A stretch of 64,000 bases of DNA, taken from contig JAZHRO010000056.1 of the NCBI GenBank assembly GCA_037157565.1, positions 32,735,501-32,799,500 of the forward strand, read 5' to 3'. Positions 45,749-58,114 of this stretch are shown piece after piece (within the stretch, counting starts at the first letter, position 1; each line of letters begins with the position of its first letter). The position numbers and the translations under genes are program-made. This stretch comes from Thalassia testudinum. Its lineage: Eukaryota; Streptophyta; Magnoliopsida; Alismatales; Hydrocharitaceae. The notes beneath the pieces are model-generated. The model had not been told where the DNA came from. It did not search any database and saw only the letters and a program-made list of their open reading frames with translations.

Positions 45749-48700
45749 TGATGAGAGGCTCATCACGTCTTCTAATTACCCCTAATTAACTAATTTCCTT
45801 AGTTAATTAGCTAGAAATATGTATATATAAGGGTTAATTATGAAATAAGGGATTAATCATTAAAGGACCTTAAAAAAAGTTTAAAATGCTAAATTATAAG
45901 TCACTTAATATTATAATAATTTAATTAATAAATGGACTCGAAATATCATTAATTATTTACCTAATTAATGTATTAATTAACTTAAGCATAATTTATATCT
46001 AAGTATGTAATAATTTAAGTAACATTACTTAATTAAATAAATTAAGCTAAAAAGGTCAAAAATGTAAATCCAAGGTTTATATATAATATTTGTCTAATTT
46101 ATAACAATATATAAAATGTTGAAAAAGATTTAAATCAAAATAAGCCTTGAAAGCCTTAGTTAATGTTTTAGTCCTTAGGTTTCATTTCAATCGAGTCCTT
46201 TTTCCTTCATTTAGGTCCTTAACTTTCCTCGCATTCAGGTCCCTGTGTACATCCTTTTCTTCATTTCTTCTCCAGCCATTTCGACGGCTAACAACAGGAG
46301 GTGCTGTCAACCGCCGATCATCGTTCATTTGACATCCATCCACCCTTGCCAAGCTCCTGGAGCTTGCGCTCACCGCCACCTTTCCATCCATTGGTCTAGA
46401 TGAAGCTGCAATCCTAATTAGGACTTGAAGATAATCTCACCGGCATCGGAGAAGACGCCGGTGGTTACCTCGCACCTAGACACTACACCGTCCATATTCA
46501 TCCTCCTTCGCAGCTGCCGCAACCTATAAATACCCCTCCACCTCCTTGATTTCGAGAAGTTATCTCCCTACCCTCTTCCCCATACTGAGCTAACAGATAG
46601 GCTATTCACTCCAAATTCGACGACCTTTTCTCGCTTCCACTGACTTCCTCCGATCATTTCCACTCACCTCTGATCTTCGCCATCGTCCGCTGCATCTTCT
46701 GACGAAGTGCCGACGATGGACTTCACCTCCACTTCTCGTAAACACTCGCCAAACTTATTCCTCCGCCCCTCTAATTTCCTCCTCCGTTAAGGACCATCGA
46801 TGAAAACTTCTTTGCTCCCATCATCTAGGTAATAGTAGGATAGATAAGATAGAGTAATTAGTGTAGTTAATTAGGTAGTTTCGTTAGGTTTAATGTTAGT
46901 TCTTTTTGTCGCCTTCTTCGGCTCCGACGAGCCCTTTGAGCTTGACTGGAGCATCTTTTTATCTTTTGAAATCACTGATCACCTTCTATAATCTTCCACG
47001 ATCATTTCCGGCACATTGATTTCTTAATTTTATCACCTAAACACCTAATCCACCTCTACCTTCATCGGTTACTTCCGTTGTCCATGGGGGAGGTCACCGA
47101 GGGCAATTCACATGCACAGGGACCCTCCATCACCTTGTCATCATATAAAGGCCCCGATCTTCATGTTAATTTGATTAATAATCACCTACATCTAAAACGC
47201 CTAAATTTCATACAACCTCCTGAGCTCGCTGTCAATGGCAGCTCAGGAGTTCTTCCATCTAATTAACCACCTATTCTCCATCGTCACACCCCACTGACAT
47301 GTTCTCTCTACTCAATTGAGTGAGAGAACTTGATCTGAGTTCCAGCGAACTCAAATCACACTTTTTATGAATTCATTGCATATCTTTTATTTTGATCACT
47401 AATTGAGCTAATTGATGAGCTCCTAAGGTTCCTTGTAACCTCAGGAAACTTTTTAGATCCTTAAAGGCTTGTTTCAATGAATCTTACACACTGCCAGCCA
47501 TTGTCTCAACTCACTGGAGCTCTGGCGAGCTCCGGTGAGTCAAAAGTGGTCTTCAAACCAAAGAACTTCTTGCGAAGCTCCAGATTACTTTATTGAGGTC
47601 TAATGATCATGATACAGTGTTTATTTTGATGTTTTATCTTCTAGAGTTCTACATAGGCCTCTATCTTCTCCAACTTTGGCGGAGTTGGAGGTGACTGCTT
47701 GTTAGGGTTTAGCTTAATGTAAGAGATCTAGAAGTATCAGGAAGGTGATTTAAGGTTAGTCATGTGAATCAATTACTCAGAAAAGCTGTAGTTTGTTCTG
47801 TCGAACAGACTCATTTAGGATCTCAGGCGACATACCTGAAACCCTAGGATTTCTGGTTGAAATCACTTCATGAGACCTTGAATCAATTCATGAGGTGAAA
47901 TATAGTTGATCTGAGGTTTTAATTGAATTTAAGATAGATTGGAGTAGAAAGTCAAATTTTGAGGCTTTACGGTCAACCTCAGGTCTGATCTGATGATTGA
48001 ATCACCAATTAGGTGAATTGATGAATAAAAATGATTCCTGGGATGTTTTTAATTGATTTAGTTTTGATTTGGATAAGTTTAATTTAGGATTTCATGAGAA
48101 TTCAATTTCTGTCAGTTTAGGTTCATTTGAGCGCAATACTGACTTCAGTGCATCTTTGGTGAGATTTAGATGCAAATGTTGCCCTATTGGAATCTTAGCA
48201 ACCTTCAGAGGTTGTTTGATCTGGTGCTACTGATCTTTAGCTTTCTGTCAAGCTGATCAAAGCTTAAATTGGAGCTCTGAAGCTCATGCTAGAAGCTTTT
48301 AAGCTTCTTCTTGATCCTAAAGCCTCTTAGCACTCCTATCCTTCACCATTAGGTGCGGAATCAACTCCTGAACTTAGCCAGGACCTCATCAGAGGTCAAA
48401 AGCCCTCACTGCAGGTCAAAAGACCTGAGTTGCATTTCTACAGGCCAGAACGGTCGTGAAAACCTTCAACTTTCACCCTTCAAATCGAAGGGTAAGATCT
48501 GTTCTGAGCATCAAATTGACACTGTAATCTTGTAGAGCACCTTTAGAGCTTTCCAACGAGCCCTTGATTGCTCAATTTGAAGCTCTAAGCCGACCGGAAT
48601 TCCCAACTGAAGTTTTGCCTAGAGGGGACTTACATAGTCCCACATCGCTAGGATTAGAAGCACCACCTTAGTATAAAATGCAAAAGTGCATGGGGCTTAA

Positions 48701-49118
48701 CTGTCGTCAGTGCTGGGCGCACAATGAGCATATGTGTGTGTGTGGGTGCATGCGGTGCATGTGCCCTGGTGTGTGTGTGCCTATGGGTGCGAGCGTGGGC
48801 CCGTGAGCGGGCGTGTGTATGGGCCTGGGAGGTCGGACACTGTGCATCATGAATCTGAACCAGAAATAAACCACCTAATACAAACTAGCCTTGGACCCAG
48901 TAGGGTCTGGTCCCACCCTGAGAGGGGTGCTATGTATCTTCGACCGATTCGAGCTGCCAATCAAAAGAATACCAATTTTTTTGTTTAAGTATGGTTCAAC
49001 CTACACAATTAATGAATTGAAAGAAAAAGAAAGAGAGGAGGGTTAAGAGAAATAATAGAGAAGAAGAAGAGCTTAAAGAAGAGTTGATAGAGAGGTGAAG
49101 AAAGAGTAAAGGAAAAGA

Positions 49119-49153
<35 letters not shown>

Positions 49154-49732
49154 TTGAATAGATAGAAGAAGAGAAGAAGAATTGAGGCTGAAGATTAAAG
49201 AAGAAATGATGGAAATTAAAGAGTTTAAGACATTTGATTTTGTATTTTTACTCCAATAATATGTCTTTTGAGCTTAATTGATGTAATAAGGCACTTGTAT
49301 TCATTTGAATCTCTTTTTCTTGCCTTAATCTTTTGTAAATAAGTTGAAATTAGTGTAATAAACATGTTTACTTGCTTTTTAATAACAAATCACATGTGTA
49401 AATATGTTTTTCCTTATGGAATTTTGCATGCTTTTAGCTAAATATCTTTTGTGCAAGATTCATATTCTTAAAGTAATCTAATTATAATTCTAATTGATTA
49501 AGTAATTAGTAATTTATGTTTAGGAGTTAATGGTGAATTAAGATAAGTTATGCCTCCCAGTGAACGACCTGGACTCCACTAGTTAAAATAAGAATTAAAA
49601 TCCAAAATGTTAGGTTAACTTGACCCTATACTATACAACCGACATTAAATCAAGTTAACCTAAGTTACTTTCTCTTGCATTTAATTAAGTGTAAATAACT
49701 TAATTAACTGTGTTAAGAATTTAAACACAACA
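45749..49732 (+). mobile_element. Element F 3' LTR
   Basis: It starts TGATGAGAGGCTCATCACG and ends TTTAAACACAACA. TATAAAT is at 46525, the palindrome at 47301, the AGAAGCTT hairpin at 48291-48308, USE plus TATA at 48636-48677, and a GA microsatellite (longer than in the 5' LTR) near 49125. The ORF at 47078-47266 is broken in the 5' LTR copy and is not called a gene. Confidence 0.9.
48636..48677 (+). promoter_or_regulatory. snRNA-type USE box plus TATA box, element F 3' LTR
   Basis: AGTCCCACATCG (48636-48647), 24 nt, TATAAA (48672-48677), as in the 5' LTR. Confidence 0.6.
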
Positions 49733-50285
49733 CCTGGGAGGGTGGATCCCAGAGAGAGAAGGAGAGGAAAGCAAGCGGGGGCAAGGGGGGTTTTGCTCTC
49801 AGGACCAACGGCCGACACTTAGCCGTTTAGCAAGCCCTTCCCCCTTATGCGTGAGCAGAAGAAAGAGGAGCTGTAGAAAAGAAGTAGAGAGAAGGAGAAG
49901 CAACCGGGCACTATAGCAGAGAGTAGGATAAGTCGTCTGACAGGCTAAGAAGATGTCTGAGCTTCATTTGAACTGCACTGTGCACTTATCATACGTGGAA
50001 TTGAATTACTTAGTACTGTTGAAATATTTGAGATAATTGTTTGGGGTAATTGGTGATTCAAATCACCATTTTACCCATTCTTTTTACATTATCTGACATT
50101 CATATTTCTTGGAATTCTATTGATTATATATTTGTGTTAAATTGCAATCTTAAGAAGCATTTTTGCCAATTGCTCCCTGCATTCGACTTCGGATTTCTTA
50201 AGGCATAAATTTTATTTGTTTTTCACACTAATTCAAACTGTACTACAACACAGCAATTTTAAAACCCATTTCAGAGCGACTAACA
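49733..50285 (+). mobile_element. Element G 5' LTR, right part
   Basis: It continues the LTR interrupted at 29630. Alignment with H: CTGGGAG..., the purine-rich GAGAAGAA stretch, TAAGTCGTCTGA, TTGCTCCCTGCATTCGACTTCGG, ending CGACTAACA before the PBS. It confirms that F landed inside this LTR. Confidence 0.88.
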
Positions 50286-50288
50286 TTT

Positions 50289-50306
50289 TGGTGCCATTAC
50301 CGGGGA
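50289..50306 (+). promoter_or_regulatory. Primer-binding site of element G
   Basis: TGGTGCCATTACCGGGGA matches the tRNA-Asp complement with three differences. Confidence 0.9.
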
Positions 50307-51400
50307 GCAACGTGCAATTTGATCTCTTGGTTGCAATATCTGATCCGGTAATTACTCTATCTCTTTTGATTGTGATCTGTTTTTGGGGGAGACTCATTGA
50401 AAGAAGATCAGCCACACATCAGCCACTCCAGGGGCTGGTAAACTCCATCCACCTTCTTCTAAGCCCCTGATTCTGTAAAGCTAAAAAAGGAAAAAAATCA
50501 ATTAGGGCTACTTGCATTCTATTCTTAGATTAATCATCAAGTTGCCTGATTTGATGCACTCTAGGGAACATCCAAACCCTGATTTGTGCACCTACTTATG
50601 GCTTAATGTATCTAAGGCTATCACATTCTTTCTTGAGCCCTAGGTACCACATTTGGACGGATTAAATTGGACCAATCAGAGCCAATTAGGATTTCTAGTT
50701 TAGGGTTTTAGAGACACACTTGCTTAATCAAGAAATTGATCTTCTCGAAACAATGTGTGCCTAAGCCTTGGCTGAATTGATCTATTCAAGCAAACCCTAA
50801 AAACAAGCTCTTAATTTCATTTGAACACTAAAGAAGGGACCAAAATTTTTCAAAGGATGAAACAGGTGAAGTTGACCGACCTTGTTGGGTTAACCAATCT
50901 TCAAATTAGGTCACTTTGCAGAAAAAATCTTAAAGTTCAAGTGAAATCATAAGCACCCTTGCTCTTAATATAAAACTGGTAGACTTAAGAGGTCAAGTCC
51001 CCATTCTGGTCTACTTGGATCCTCAGTGACAAGAGAGGTCGGGTGGGGGAATCCCAGTAACTCATGGGGGTGCTCTACCGTGTAGGGGTCTTCGTGGGAC
51101 TCTCCCTCTCTAGCTGCCTAGGTAATTCTCAGGTGGACGGCTTTCTGACTAAGGGGTATCATCTGCCCCGAACCTCTGTAGTCATCCAAATTTTTTTTGG
51201 TGTCTTGATTGGGTCCATCACCTGTTATCCCTCATCTAATCCACCATTGCATGTTCGGGAGAAGGTCCTTAAGACAATCCTTGAGGCCTCCATTAGTTAT
51301 TCACTCTCGTCGAGGTCAAGCCGTGACTTCCATGTTTGTCCAACAACCTGATCACATTGACATATCTTCTGATTCAGAACCTACTTTCCCCTTATCAACT
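50307..51400 (+). other. Element G 5' leader, conserved with element H
   Basis: About 700 bases align with H's leader (58370-59020): TTAGGGTTTTAGAGACACAC, AGACTTAAGAGGTCAAG, CAGTGACAAGAGAGGTCGGG, GGTAATTCTCAGGTGGACG and GTGTCTTGATTGGGTCCA. The ORF at 51064-51351 lies in this conserved leader; H has no equivalent frame, so it is not called. Such conservation between an autonomous and a pol-less element suggests RNA packaging or dimerisation signals. Confidence 0.75.
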
Positions 51401-53149
51401 ATGGATCACCCAGAAGATCAACCTAATCTTGAGTAACAATTCCATGATTTCCGAAATCGAATCAATGCCATCATCAACCCACTACTGCATCCTCAAATGC
51501 GAGATCACTATAATCTCACAGCGGTGGAGATCGAACCTCGAATCAACATTCCCATGGGAGGACCCGAGGTAAATCTCAAGCCTAGCATGCTTCATATGAC
51601 CCCAAAATTTCATGGCTTGAACTCCGAGGATCCTTTCCAGCACATCAAGAACCTAAAACATCTGGCCCACACTTTTAGGGCAGATGTACAGAATCGGGAC
51701 GGATTACTCATAAAGCTCTTCTCATTCTCTCTGGCTGACAAAGCCGCTCACTGGTTTCAGACTCAACCAAACACGATCAACACATGGGGAGAACTTCAAA
51801 TCGCCTTCCTGCAAAACTTCTACCCCATTGGTCGTACCAACACGATACGACACCAAATCACGCACTTCTCCTAAGGAGTAGGAGAATCTCTACACGAGGC
51901 ATGGGATCATTTTCTGGATCTCATGTGTAAGTGCCCCCATCACGGAGTTTCGAAGTGGGAACAAGTCCAATCCTTTTACCACGGACTTTGTGAAGATATC
52001 AAGCTCTTTGTCAATGCAACCTATGGTGGTAGCATCATGGGTCAACATGAGGACACGATTTGGGAAATTCTCAAGAACATGTGAGAGAACTCCCTGAACA
52101 ATGAGTCATTGAGTGCAAACGACCGGATGTCCACCCATGCATTAACAAATAATCGGGGGGTACACGAATCCTGAGGCCTATCCACATCTGTTGATCTGGA
52201 GTTGGTAGCCAGTCAATTGGACAAGGTCTCCATTATCGAGAAGAAGGTGGACGACATCACTCGTCATCTACACAAATCCACCTCTGCACCTCAAAGCACG
52301 AGGAGGGAGGCTGTGCACAACATCTACCACTCCTCGGGAATGAATGCGTATCCACCCCCATCTAATTATGGCTTTAAAGGCAACTTTGGGTCAGGTCACC
52401 TCAGTTGGGGGAACTCTGAACCCCCGTACCCTGATTATCTCGGAGCTCCTCAGACCTGCGAGGATCTTCACTCCGTCCAGAATAATTCTTTATCCAACAC
52501 TTACAACTCTGGACGACGTAATCATCCTAACTTTTCGTGGTTAGGAAATAACCCAAATCTAAGACCTTAATTCCAACCCTGGCCACAAGCTTTGCATCCT
52601 TATCAACCCACCCAACCAAGGCCCACTCAAAACTTTCAATCTGGACCACCTAAAGAAGATCATACATCTTTGATTCTCCAAACCTTGGTTGATATGCAGA
52701 AACAACACAAAGAAGACATTACTGAACTTTGCAATCAAGTGATCTAGCTTGCAAGTACTCACCAGCCAAGTGTAGTTCCTTCTTAGCCTCTTCCAAACCC
52801 AAATAACGTGCCGAACTAGAGGTGCGTTATGAACCCAAATCAGGGCCAAGCTCACTTTGTTTATCAAACCCCTTCTGCTCCATCACCTAACGGGATGGAT
52901 GTTTCAACTTCATACTCACGATTTTAGCAGCAAACAACTATTTTGCCCAACCCAAACCAAAATTTGGCAGGATTGAATTCCGTCACCACCCGTAGTGGCA
53001 AAGAAACACAAGACCTACCCTTTCCTAGCCACAACATGCCTGAGACTGTAAACCCTAACCCTAGATTGGTTGTCTAGGACACACCCATCCCTGATAAAGA
53101 GCCTGAGCCAATTCTAGATGAACCATCTAAGGTTCCATTTCTCAAGGCC
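51401..53149 (+). pseudogene. gag: Element G gag
   Basis: One frame from MDHPEDQPNLE (51401) carries Gag with stops near 51434, 51872, 52082, 52172, 52568 and beyond. Blocks: PRINIPMGGPEVNLKP, FHGLNSEDPFQHIKNL, LFSFSLADKAAHWFQT, NFYPIGRTNTIRHQIT, LHEAWDHFLDLMCKCPHHGV, F-V-N-A-T-Y-G-G-S, then a linker (KVSIIEKKVDDITRHL) and a proline-rich tail (GRRNHPNFSWLGNN, also present in F). It is more diverged from the C gags than those are from each other. N-S-V-T-T-R-S-G-K near 52978 marks the end of Gag. No zinc knuckle is visible. Confidence 0.88.
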
Positions 53150-54040
53150 TTGACAAAGGGAAAGAGGACAGCCAAACCCGTGGTACCTGAGGAGGACCTG
53201 GTTAAGCTCTTTGAGCAGGTTCATATAAACATCCCCTTGATGGATGCAATTCGTCACGTACCAGCTTATGCACAATTCCTGAAAGATGTATGTACACCTA
53301 AGCGTAAGCCGCGAATCAAAGGCGAGAACCTAATTGTATTGTCGGAGCAAGCCAACTCCGTCATTTTGAGCAAACTCCACCTAAGGCAAAAGACGTAGGC
53401 ACCACTCTAATCTCTTGTGCTATTGGTGATATACAGTTTAACTGAGCCTTACTAGACCTAGGAGCTTTCATAAATTTGATACTTACATTCCTACTAGACT
53501 ACTTTGAGGAATCTGAGCTTAAACTGATACAGATGACTTTGCAGTTAGTAGATCGATCTATTAAGTCACCAAAATAGGTACTCGAGGATGTCATAGTTAG
53601 GGTACACGATTTCTACTTTCCCGTGGATTTCATTGTCTTAGACATGGATGCTCCTGAGAACTTGAAGAATACACCGATCATATTAGGGAGACTCTTTTTG
53701 GCCATAATTAAGGCCAATATTAATTGTGAGGAGGGCCAAATTGAATTAAATTTTGGGAGCAAGAAGATCGATATCCATAAGGCCCAACAAGGAATTAATT
53801 GCAAGGTTATAGAACAAATTTGTGATATCAAGGCTGTGGTTGACGACTTATGTATCAAGGAAAACTCAAATATTTCTGATCAACCACAAGAAGATCAAAA
53901 CCCATAATTTGAGGAGCCTGAACCTAACCTAGACACACCCATAGTTCCTTCCTTTGCTCTCGACACCCACCTTGAACCACCTACTGCTGCTAATAATCCT
54001 ATTATGGAATTGAAACCCCCCTGACCATCTCAAATACATC
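53150..54040 (+). pseudogene. pro: Element G protease region
   Basis: The linker EEDLVKLFEQVHINIPLMDA is in the gag frame. A frameshift near 53397 leads to the active-site block A-L-L-D-L-G-A-F (the usual Ser is Phe), VDRSIKSPK, VLEDVIVRVHDFYFPVDF, FIVLDMDAPE and the strand I-I-L-G-R-L-F-L. An acidic linker follows to the RT start. A CGA-to-TGA type stop directly precedes A-L-L-D-L-G. It would process the precursor; it is inactive here. Confidence 0.85.
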
Positions 54041-55399
54041 TTTTTGGGTTTCAATCAAATGTTTCCTGTGATTATAAACTCCCGACTCACACCTGATCAG
54101 GAAACACACTTGATTTCTGTTCTCCAATAGCTTCGGAGAGCCATTGGATGGACTCTCGATGATCTGACTGGTATCAGCCCCTCATACTGCACACATCACA
54201 TCTATATTAAAGAGGGCTCACGACCATCCAGTGAAATGCAGAGACACCTAAATCTAAACCTGCAGGATATCATGAAAAAGGAGATCATCAAGTGGTTAGA
54301 TGCAGGAATCATCTACCCAATCTCCAACAGTCGATGGGTGAGTCCAATTCAAGTTGTGCCTAAGAAGGCAAGACTCACCGTCATCACAACTGAAATTGGA
54401 GAAGCCATACCGACCTATATAGCAAACTCATGGAGAGTCTGTATTGATTACAGAAGACTCAATTCCTTCATGAAGAAGGATCATTTCCCACTACCGTTCA
54501 TTGATTAGATACTCAAGAAACTAGTAGGAAATCGATTCTTCTGCTTCTTGGACGGGTACTCCTGTTATAACCAGGTTGCAGTCCATCCTGAGGACCAAGA
54601 GAAGACTACCTTCACTTGGCCCTTCAGGACGTATGCATTCCGAAGGATGCCATTCGGTCTCTGCAATGCATCCGCTACTTTTCAACGGTGCATGCTTGTC
54701 ATATTCTCAGATATGGTAGGTGAATATCGTGAGGTCTTCATGGATGACTTCTCGGTATTTGGAGAATCTTTTTATGATTGCCTTCTACACTTGGTCCAAA
54801 TCGTCAGGCGGTGCATCGACGTAAACTTGGTTCTTTCCTAGGAAAAGAGCCACTTCATGGTACCTGAGGGAATTGTCCTGGGGCATCTCATCTCTGAAAA
54901 AGGAATCTAGGTTGATCAAGACAAGGTGAATTTGATTTCTAAACTCCCTATGCCTAGCTTGGTCAAGGACATCCTATCCTTTGTAGGGCACGTTGACTTT
55001 TACCGTCGATTCATTCCCCATTTCTCAAAAATTGTATGCCCCCTGACTACTCTTCTCTCCAAGGATGTCCCCTTCGAAATCACCGAGGAGTGCACTCAGG
55101 CGTTTGAGATCCTACGTGATCAAGTTACCCAAGCACCTATCCTATAGTCCCTTGATTGGTCTCAACCCTTTGAGATTATGTGTGATGCATCTGATTATGC
55201 TGTAGGTGTGGTACTTGGGCAGAAAATAGATGGGAAACCCGTGGTCATCTACTACACTAGTAAGATACTTGACGAGGCTCAGCGTAACTACATAGTTACT
55301 AAGAAAGAGCTGCTAGCCGTAGTATTTGCCCTCGAGAAATTTAGATCATATCTTTTGGGTTCCCGCGTTATCATATACTCGGATCACACTGTAGTGAGG
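54041..55399 (+). pseudogene. RT: Element G RT and RNase H, cut by element H
   Basis: A single frame with stops near 54128, 54506, 54839, 54908 and 55145. RT blocks are CIDYRRLN, KDHFPLPFID, LDGYSCYNQVAVHPEDQ, FRRMPFGLCNASATFQR and catalytic V-F-M-D-D-F at about 54733-54750. Connection: GHVDFYRRFIPHFSKI. RNase [36 protein letters not shown] and Y-S-D-H-T with all acids kept. It ends at TVVR where H's LTR begins (target TGAGG at 55395-55399). The remaining RNase H and integrase must lie beyond the window. Confidence 0.92.
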
Positions 55400-56327
55400 T
55401 GATGAGAACCTCATCATGAGCCATAAATAGTTCATTTTGACCTAATACAGAGAATAAAAGCTCCTACATAACCTTAGAAAGGCTTGGCTCAGAGAGATTC
55501 TGAGTTTGCAAAGAAAACATAAATTGAGGGGTAAAAATGCAATTTCACCAATCCGATCTGAAAATAGGTAACTCAGGGCCCAAACCTAGGTCAAAATAAC
55601 CTAATAAGAAGAAAAGTGGGATGAGATGACTCAATAAGGGCTACAGCAACCCCAAAGAATTAAATGACAGCCTGTAACCCTAAAAACAAACCCACTTCAA
55701 TTCACGTGGTTCGAGGCAAGTTAAAAATCAACTAAACCCTCTAAAATTCATATAAAAATAATCTATAGGGTTTAGGACTTCCAATTTGGCCTTAGGAACC
55801 CATTTTGACCTACATTAAGAACCATGCCCAATTAACAACTTAATTTGGGTTTTTACGTAAATTGATCGGTCAAACAAGGATTAAGCTAGAAATAAAATTC
55901 ACCATCAGAATCCTTAGGTCCTAATTAGTTAGGCATAAAAGCTTGGGCCTAAGAAGAAACCTTCTTGACCAACTTTACACTTTGGTCCTCATATATTTAC
56001 TTTTTGCCCCTCAACTGTTGAACCCTCACATTTTGGCCCCTAACTCTCCTTCGTTCTTTGCGTTTAGGTCCCTCCTGCAAAACCTGCGCAGCACCATGCT
56101 CCGGCGACCTTGCGCGGAGCATGGCGCAGCGCAGGGTGAGGGAGGGGCCCTGACAAGTCAATGGGGGGTACCCTGCGTCGTCAGCCACCGCAGGGACACC
56201 CCCCTGGGTACTGCGACCGCCCATGCCGCCCGTGCGAATGCACGGACGGTATGGGTCTCCTTCCTCCGACGTCCTCCGGCGAGGGAGACACGTCGTCTCC
56301 CTCCACCCTCCTCTCTGATTCCGCCCC

Positions 56328-56334
56328 TATAAAT
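56328..56334 (+). promoter_or_regulatory. TATA box of element H 5' LTR
   Basis: TATAAAT lies in CGCCCCTATAAATACCCCC. It is identical at 63553-63559 in the 3' LTR. Confidence 0.65.
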
Positions 56335-56579
56335 ACCCCCGTCGCTCCGCCGTTCTTCGCAGCTCGGATCTGACGGAGACACCCCCTAAATTCCTCCCCT
56401 CCCACTCCGACAGACGCCCCCTTGCTCCGGCGGCCATCTCCTCCTCCTCCTCGTCGCCCTGCCGCACTACCAACAGCAGGGTTACCTTCCCTCGATCCTT
56501 CCGCGTCACGCCGCACCCAGCTGGCGCCTCTCCGGTCCCTTCCTCGCTGCCGCCCCTTCCTCTGGGCAATTTCTTCTCC

Positions 56580-56604
56580 GGCGACAGTCGATACGACTGT
56601 CGCC
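56580..56604 (+). promoter_or_regulatory. Perfect hairpin (11-bp stem, ATA loop), element H 5' LTR
   Basis: Same sequence as at 38023-38047. Located 250 nt after the TATA box. Confidence 0.75.
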
Positions 56605-57226
56605 TGCGCCAACCCCTGCTCGTCCAGCTTAGCAGGTAGAACTTCTCCTCTTCCTCCCCTCTTTCTTTTCCATACTGAAACCCGTACTATCGGCCCCGAT
56701 TTCCCACCGATCACCCTCACCTTCTCCACCTCCGGCCAAACTCCAGCGAACCGCTCCCATCGCTCCAGCACCCCACACGGCTCGCCGACCTATGTATAAC
56801 CTCCACCTCGTCACCCTGATCCTCTTCCACCCCTCCTCTTCCCACCAAACGCCCTCTGCAGATCCACCAAACACACCCACTTCTCCGCCCGCAGTTTGAC
56901 CTAGGGCGATCCGTTGGCTCCACCACGCCCACTGCAAACCATCCGACCACCTTCGCCGTGCCACAGCGAAGGTCCCCCGCCTGTCTGATTAGGCCGAGAG
57001 GCCGTTCTTATGTGACCAGGTGACTCGCCCGCCGTTGCCATTACTGAGCAGGCAGAGCTCCTTCGTCTGCAGGTGCAGTCATGCCTTCGCCCAGGTTCGA
57101 CTCCCAGGTTGCGCGGGGTGTCTCCGCGAAACGTCCCAGGCTCGTAGTTGGGGCGAAGGCCGCGCATGAAGCCACGATCACCCACTGCTCCCTCCGCGAC
57201 GGGCGCTCAATTGGGGTGGGACATTT

Positions 57227-57268
57227 AGTCCCACCTCAGAACTTCTCAGAGGCGCGCGGACGCATAAA
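57227..57268 (+). promoter_or_regulatory. USE-like box plus A/T box, element H LTR
   Basis: AGTCCCACCTCA (57227-57238), 24 nt, CATAAA (57263-57268). It is the same degraded form as in element G. Confidence 0.5.
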
Positions 57269-57614
57269 GGCAAAACGTGCCTTATGTTGTCTGCCTACTG
57301 ACCACGGGGTGAGGTCCCTCTCACCCGACCCGGCCTCGTCCGTGACCACGCTCCGCGGACCTGGCCCGACCCGATTAAGCCGACCTGCAATCCTCGCCCA
57401 CCACCGAACGTCGGTGGGCCTGGACCCGGGCGCGACTCGTACCTGATTACCCGGTTGCTCTGGGAGAGCTGTCCTAAGAGCGAACTTTGAGAGAAAGAGA
57501 CGCGCGGGGGAGAGGGGTAGAGTAGGTTTTGCCCTGACTCTGAACTCTTGAGTGTGCAGGCACAGGTGAAGAAGAAGGAAGCTCAGGGAGACACTGTAGC
57601 AACAAGAGGTTTAA

Positions 57615-57640
57615 GTCGTCTGATTTTTAAATCAGACGAC
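57615..57640 (+). promoter_or_regulatory. Perfect hairpin (12-bp stem, 2-nt loop), element H LTR
   Basis: GTCGTCTGATTT, TT, AAATCAGACGAC. It covaries with the E copy at one base pair. Confidence 0.75.
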
Positions 57641-58096
57641 GTCCTGAAGACAGGTGAAGGCAAAGAAGAAGGAAGGCGAGGCAGAGGAAAGAGAGGAACA
57701 CAGAGCAGCCAAGTGAAGACTCTGCAGACATCAGAAGACAAAGAAGAAGAAGAAAAGAAGAGAGAAGGAGCAGCCAAGTGAAGAAACAGAAAGCAGAAGA
57801 AGAAGAGCACGGGAGGCAGATCTGAAGCAAGAAAAGAAGAAGAAGAAGAACAGGAAGAACAAAAGCCAAAGACAGAGAAAGAAAGAAGAGAAGAAGAAGA
57901 AGCCAAACTTTCATCTCTCTCTCTCTCTCTTTATTTTTGTAATAAAACATGTATATCTCTAGAATACGACTTGCTCCCTGAGTTCGACCTCGGGAGAACT
58001 GTATTTTCCGAGTAACAAATATTAGCAAATGATGGCAATAACTATCTATACTACAACGACTTAAGAAAAGCTAGTTGCTGCCACCATTTCGCCAGT

Positions 58097-58114
58097 TGGC
58101 GCCGTTGCCAGGGA
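58097..58114 (+). promoter_or_regulatory. Primer-binding site of element H
   Basis: TGGCGCCGTTGCCAGGGA has one mismatch to the tRNA-Asp complement, the best-preserved PBS in the window, in line with H being the youngest element. Confidence 0.95.

Larger units (their letters stand above)
29631..49732 (+). mobile_element. Element F: full-length Athila-type retrotransposon with 4-kb LTRs
   Basis: The element is 20.1 kb including the 2.78-kb solo LTR E inside it. Order: 5' LTR, PBS, leader, gag, protease (split by E), RT, RNase H, integrase, 2.4-kb 3' UTR, PPT, 3' LTR. It lies inside element G's 5' LTR. Flanking pentamers CCTAG (29626-29630) and CCTGG (49733-49737) differ by one base and are the likely target duplication. 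LTR divergence of roughly 5-10% by eye over sampled stretches makes it older than H. Confidence 0.9.
55400..58094 (+). mobile_element. Element H 5' LTR
   Basis: It starts TGATGAGAACCTCATCATGAGCC and ends CCACCATTTCGCCA. TATAAAT is at 56328, the 25-nt hairpin at 56580, USE-like plus A/T box at 57227-57268, the 26-nt hairpin at 57615, a purine-rich GAAGAA region at 57660-57905 and CCTGAG...CTCGGG near 57976. GC-rich ORFs on both strands (such as 56181-56771 minus) have no homology I recognise and are taken as shadows. Confidence 0.93.

Noticed and set aside
47078..47266. 62-codon ORF in F's 3' LTR that looked like a captured gene fragment
   Set aside because: The 5' LTR copy at about 30963 has stops and frameshifts in the same place, and I recognise no domain.
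49125..49152. GA dinucleotide run as a possible regulatory GAGA site
   Set aside because: Simple microsatellite that differs in length between the two F LTRs; no further support.
51064..51351. 95-codon ORF in G's leader
   Set aside because: The sequence is conserved in H's leader but the frame is not kept open there, so the conservation is at RNA or DNA level.
56181..56964. Long GC-rich ORFs on the minus strand (up to 196 codons) in H's LTR, and matching ones in E and the 3' LTR
   Set aside because: They lie wholly inside LTRs, are R/G/E-rich low complexity, overlap ORFs in other frames and are not in a conserved coding position. GC-rich DNA has few stop codons.
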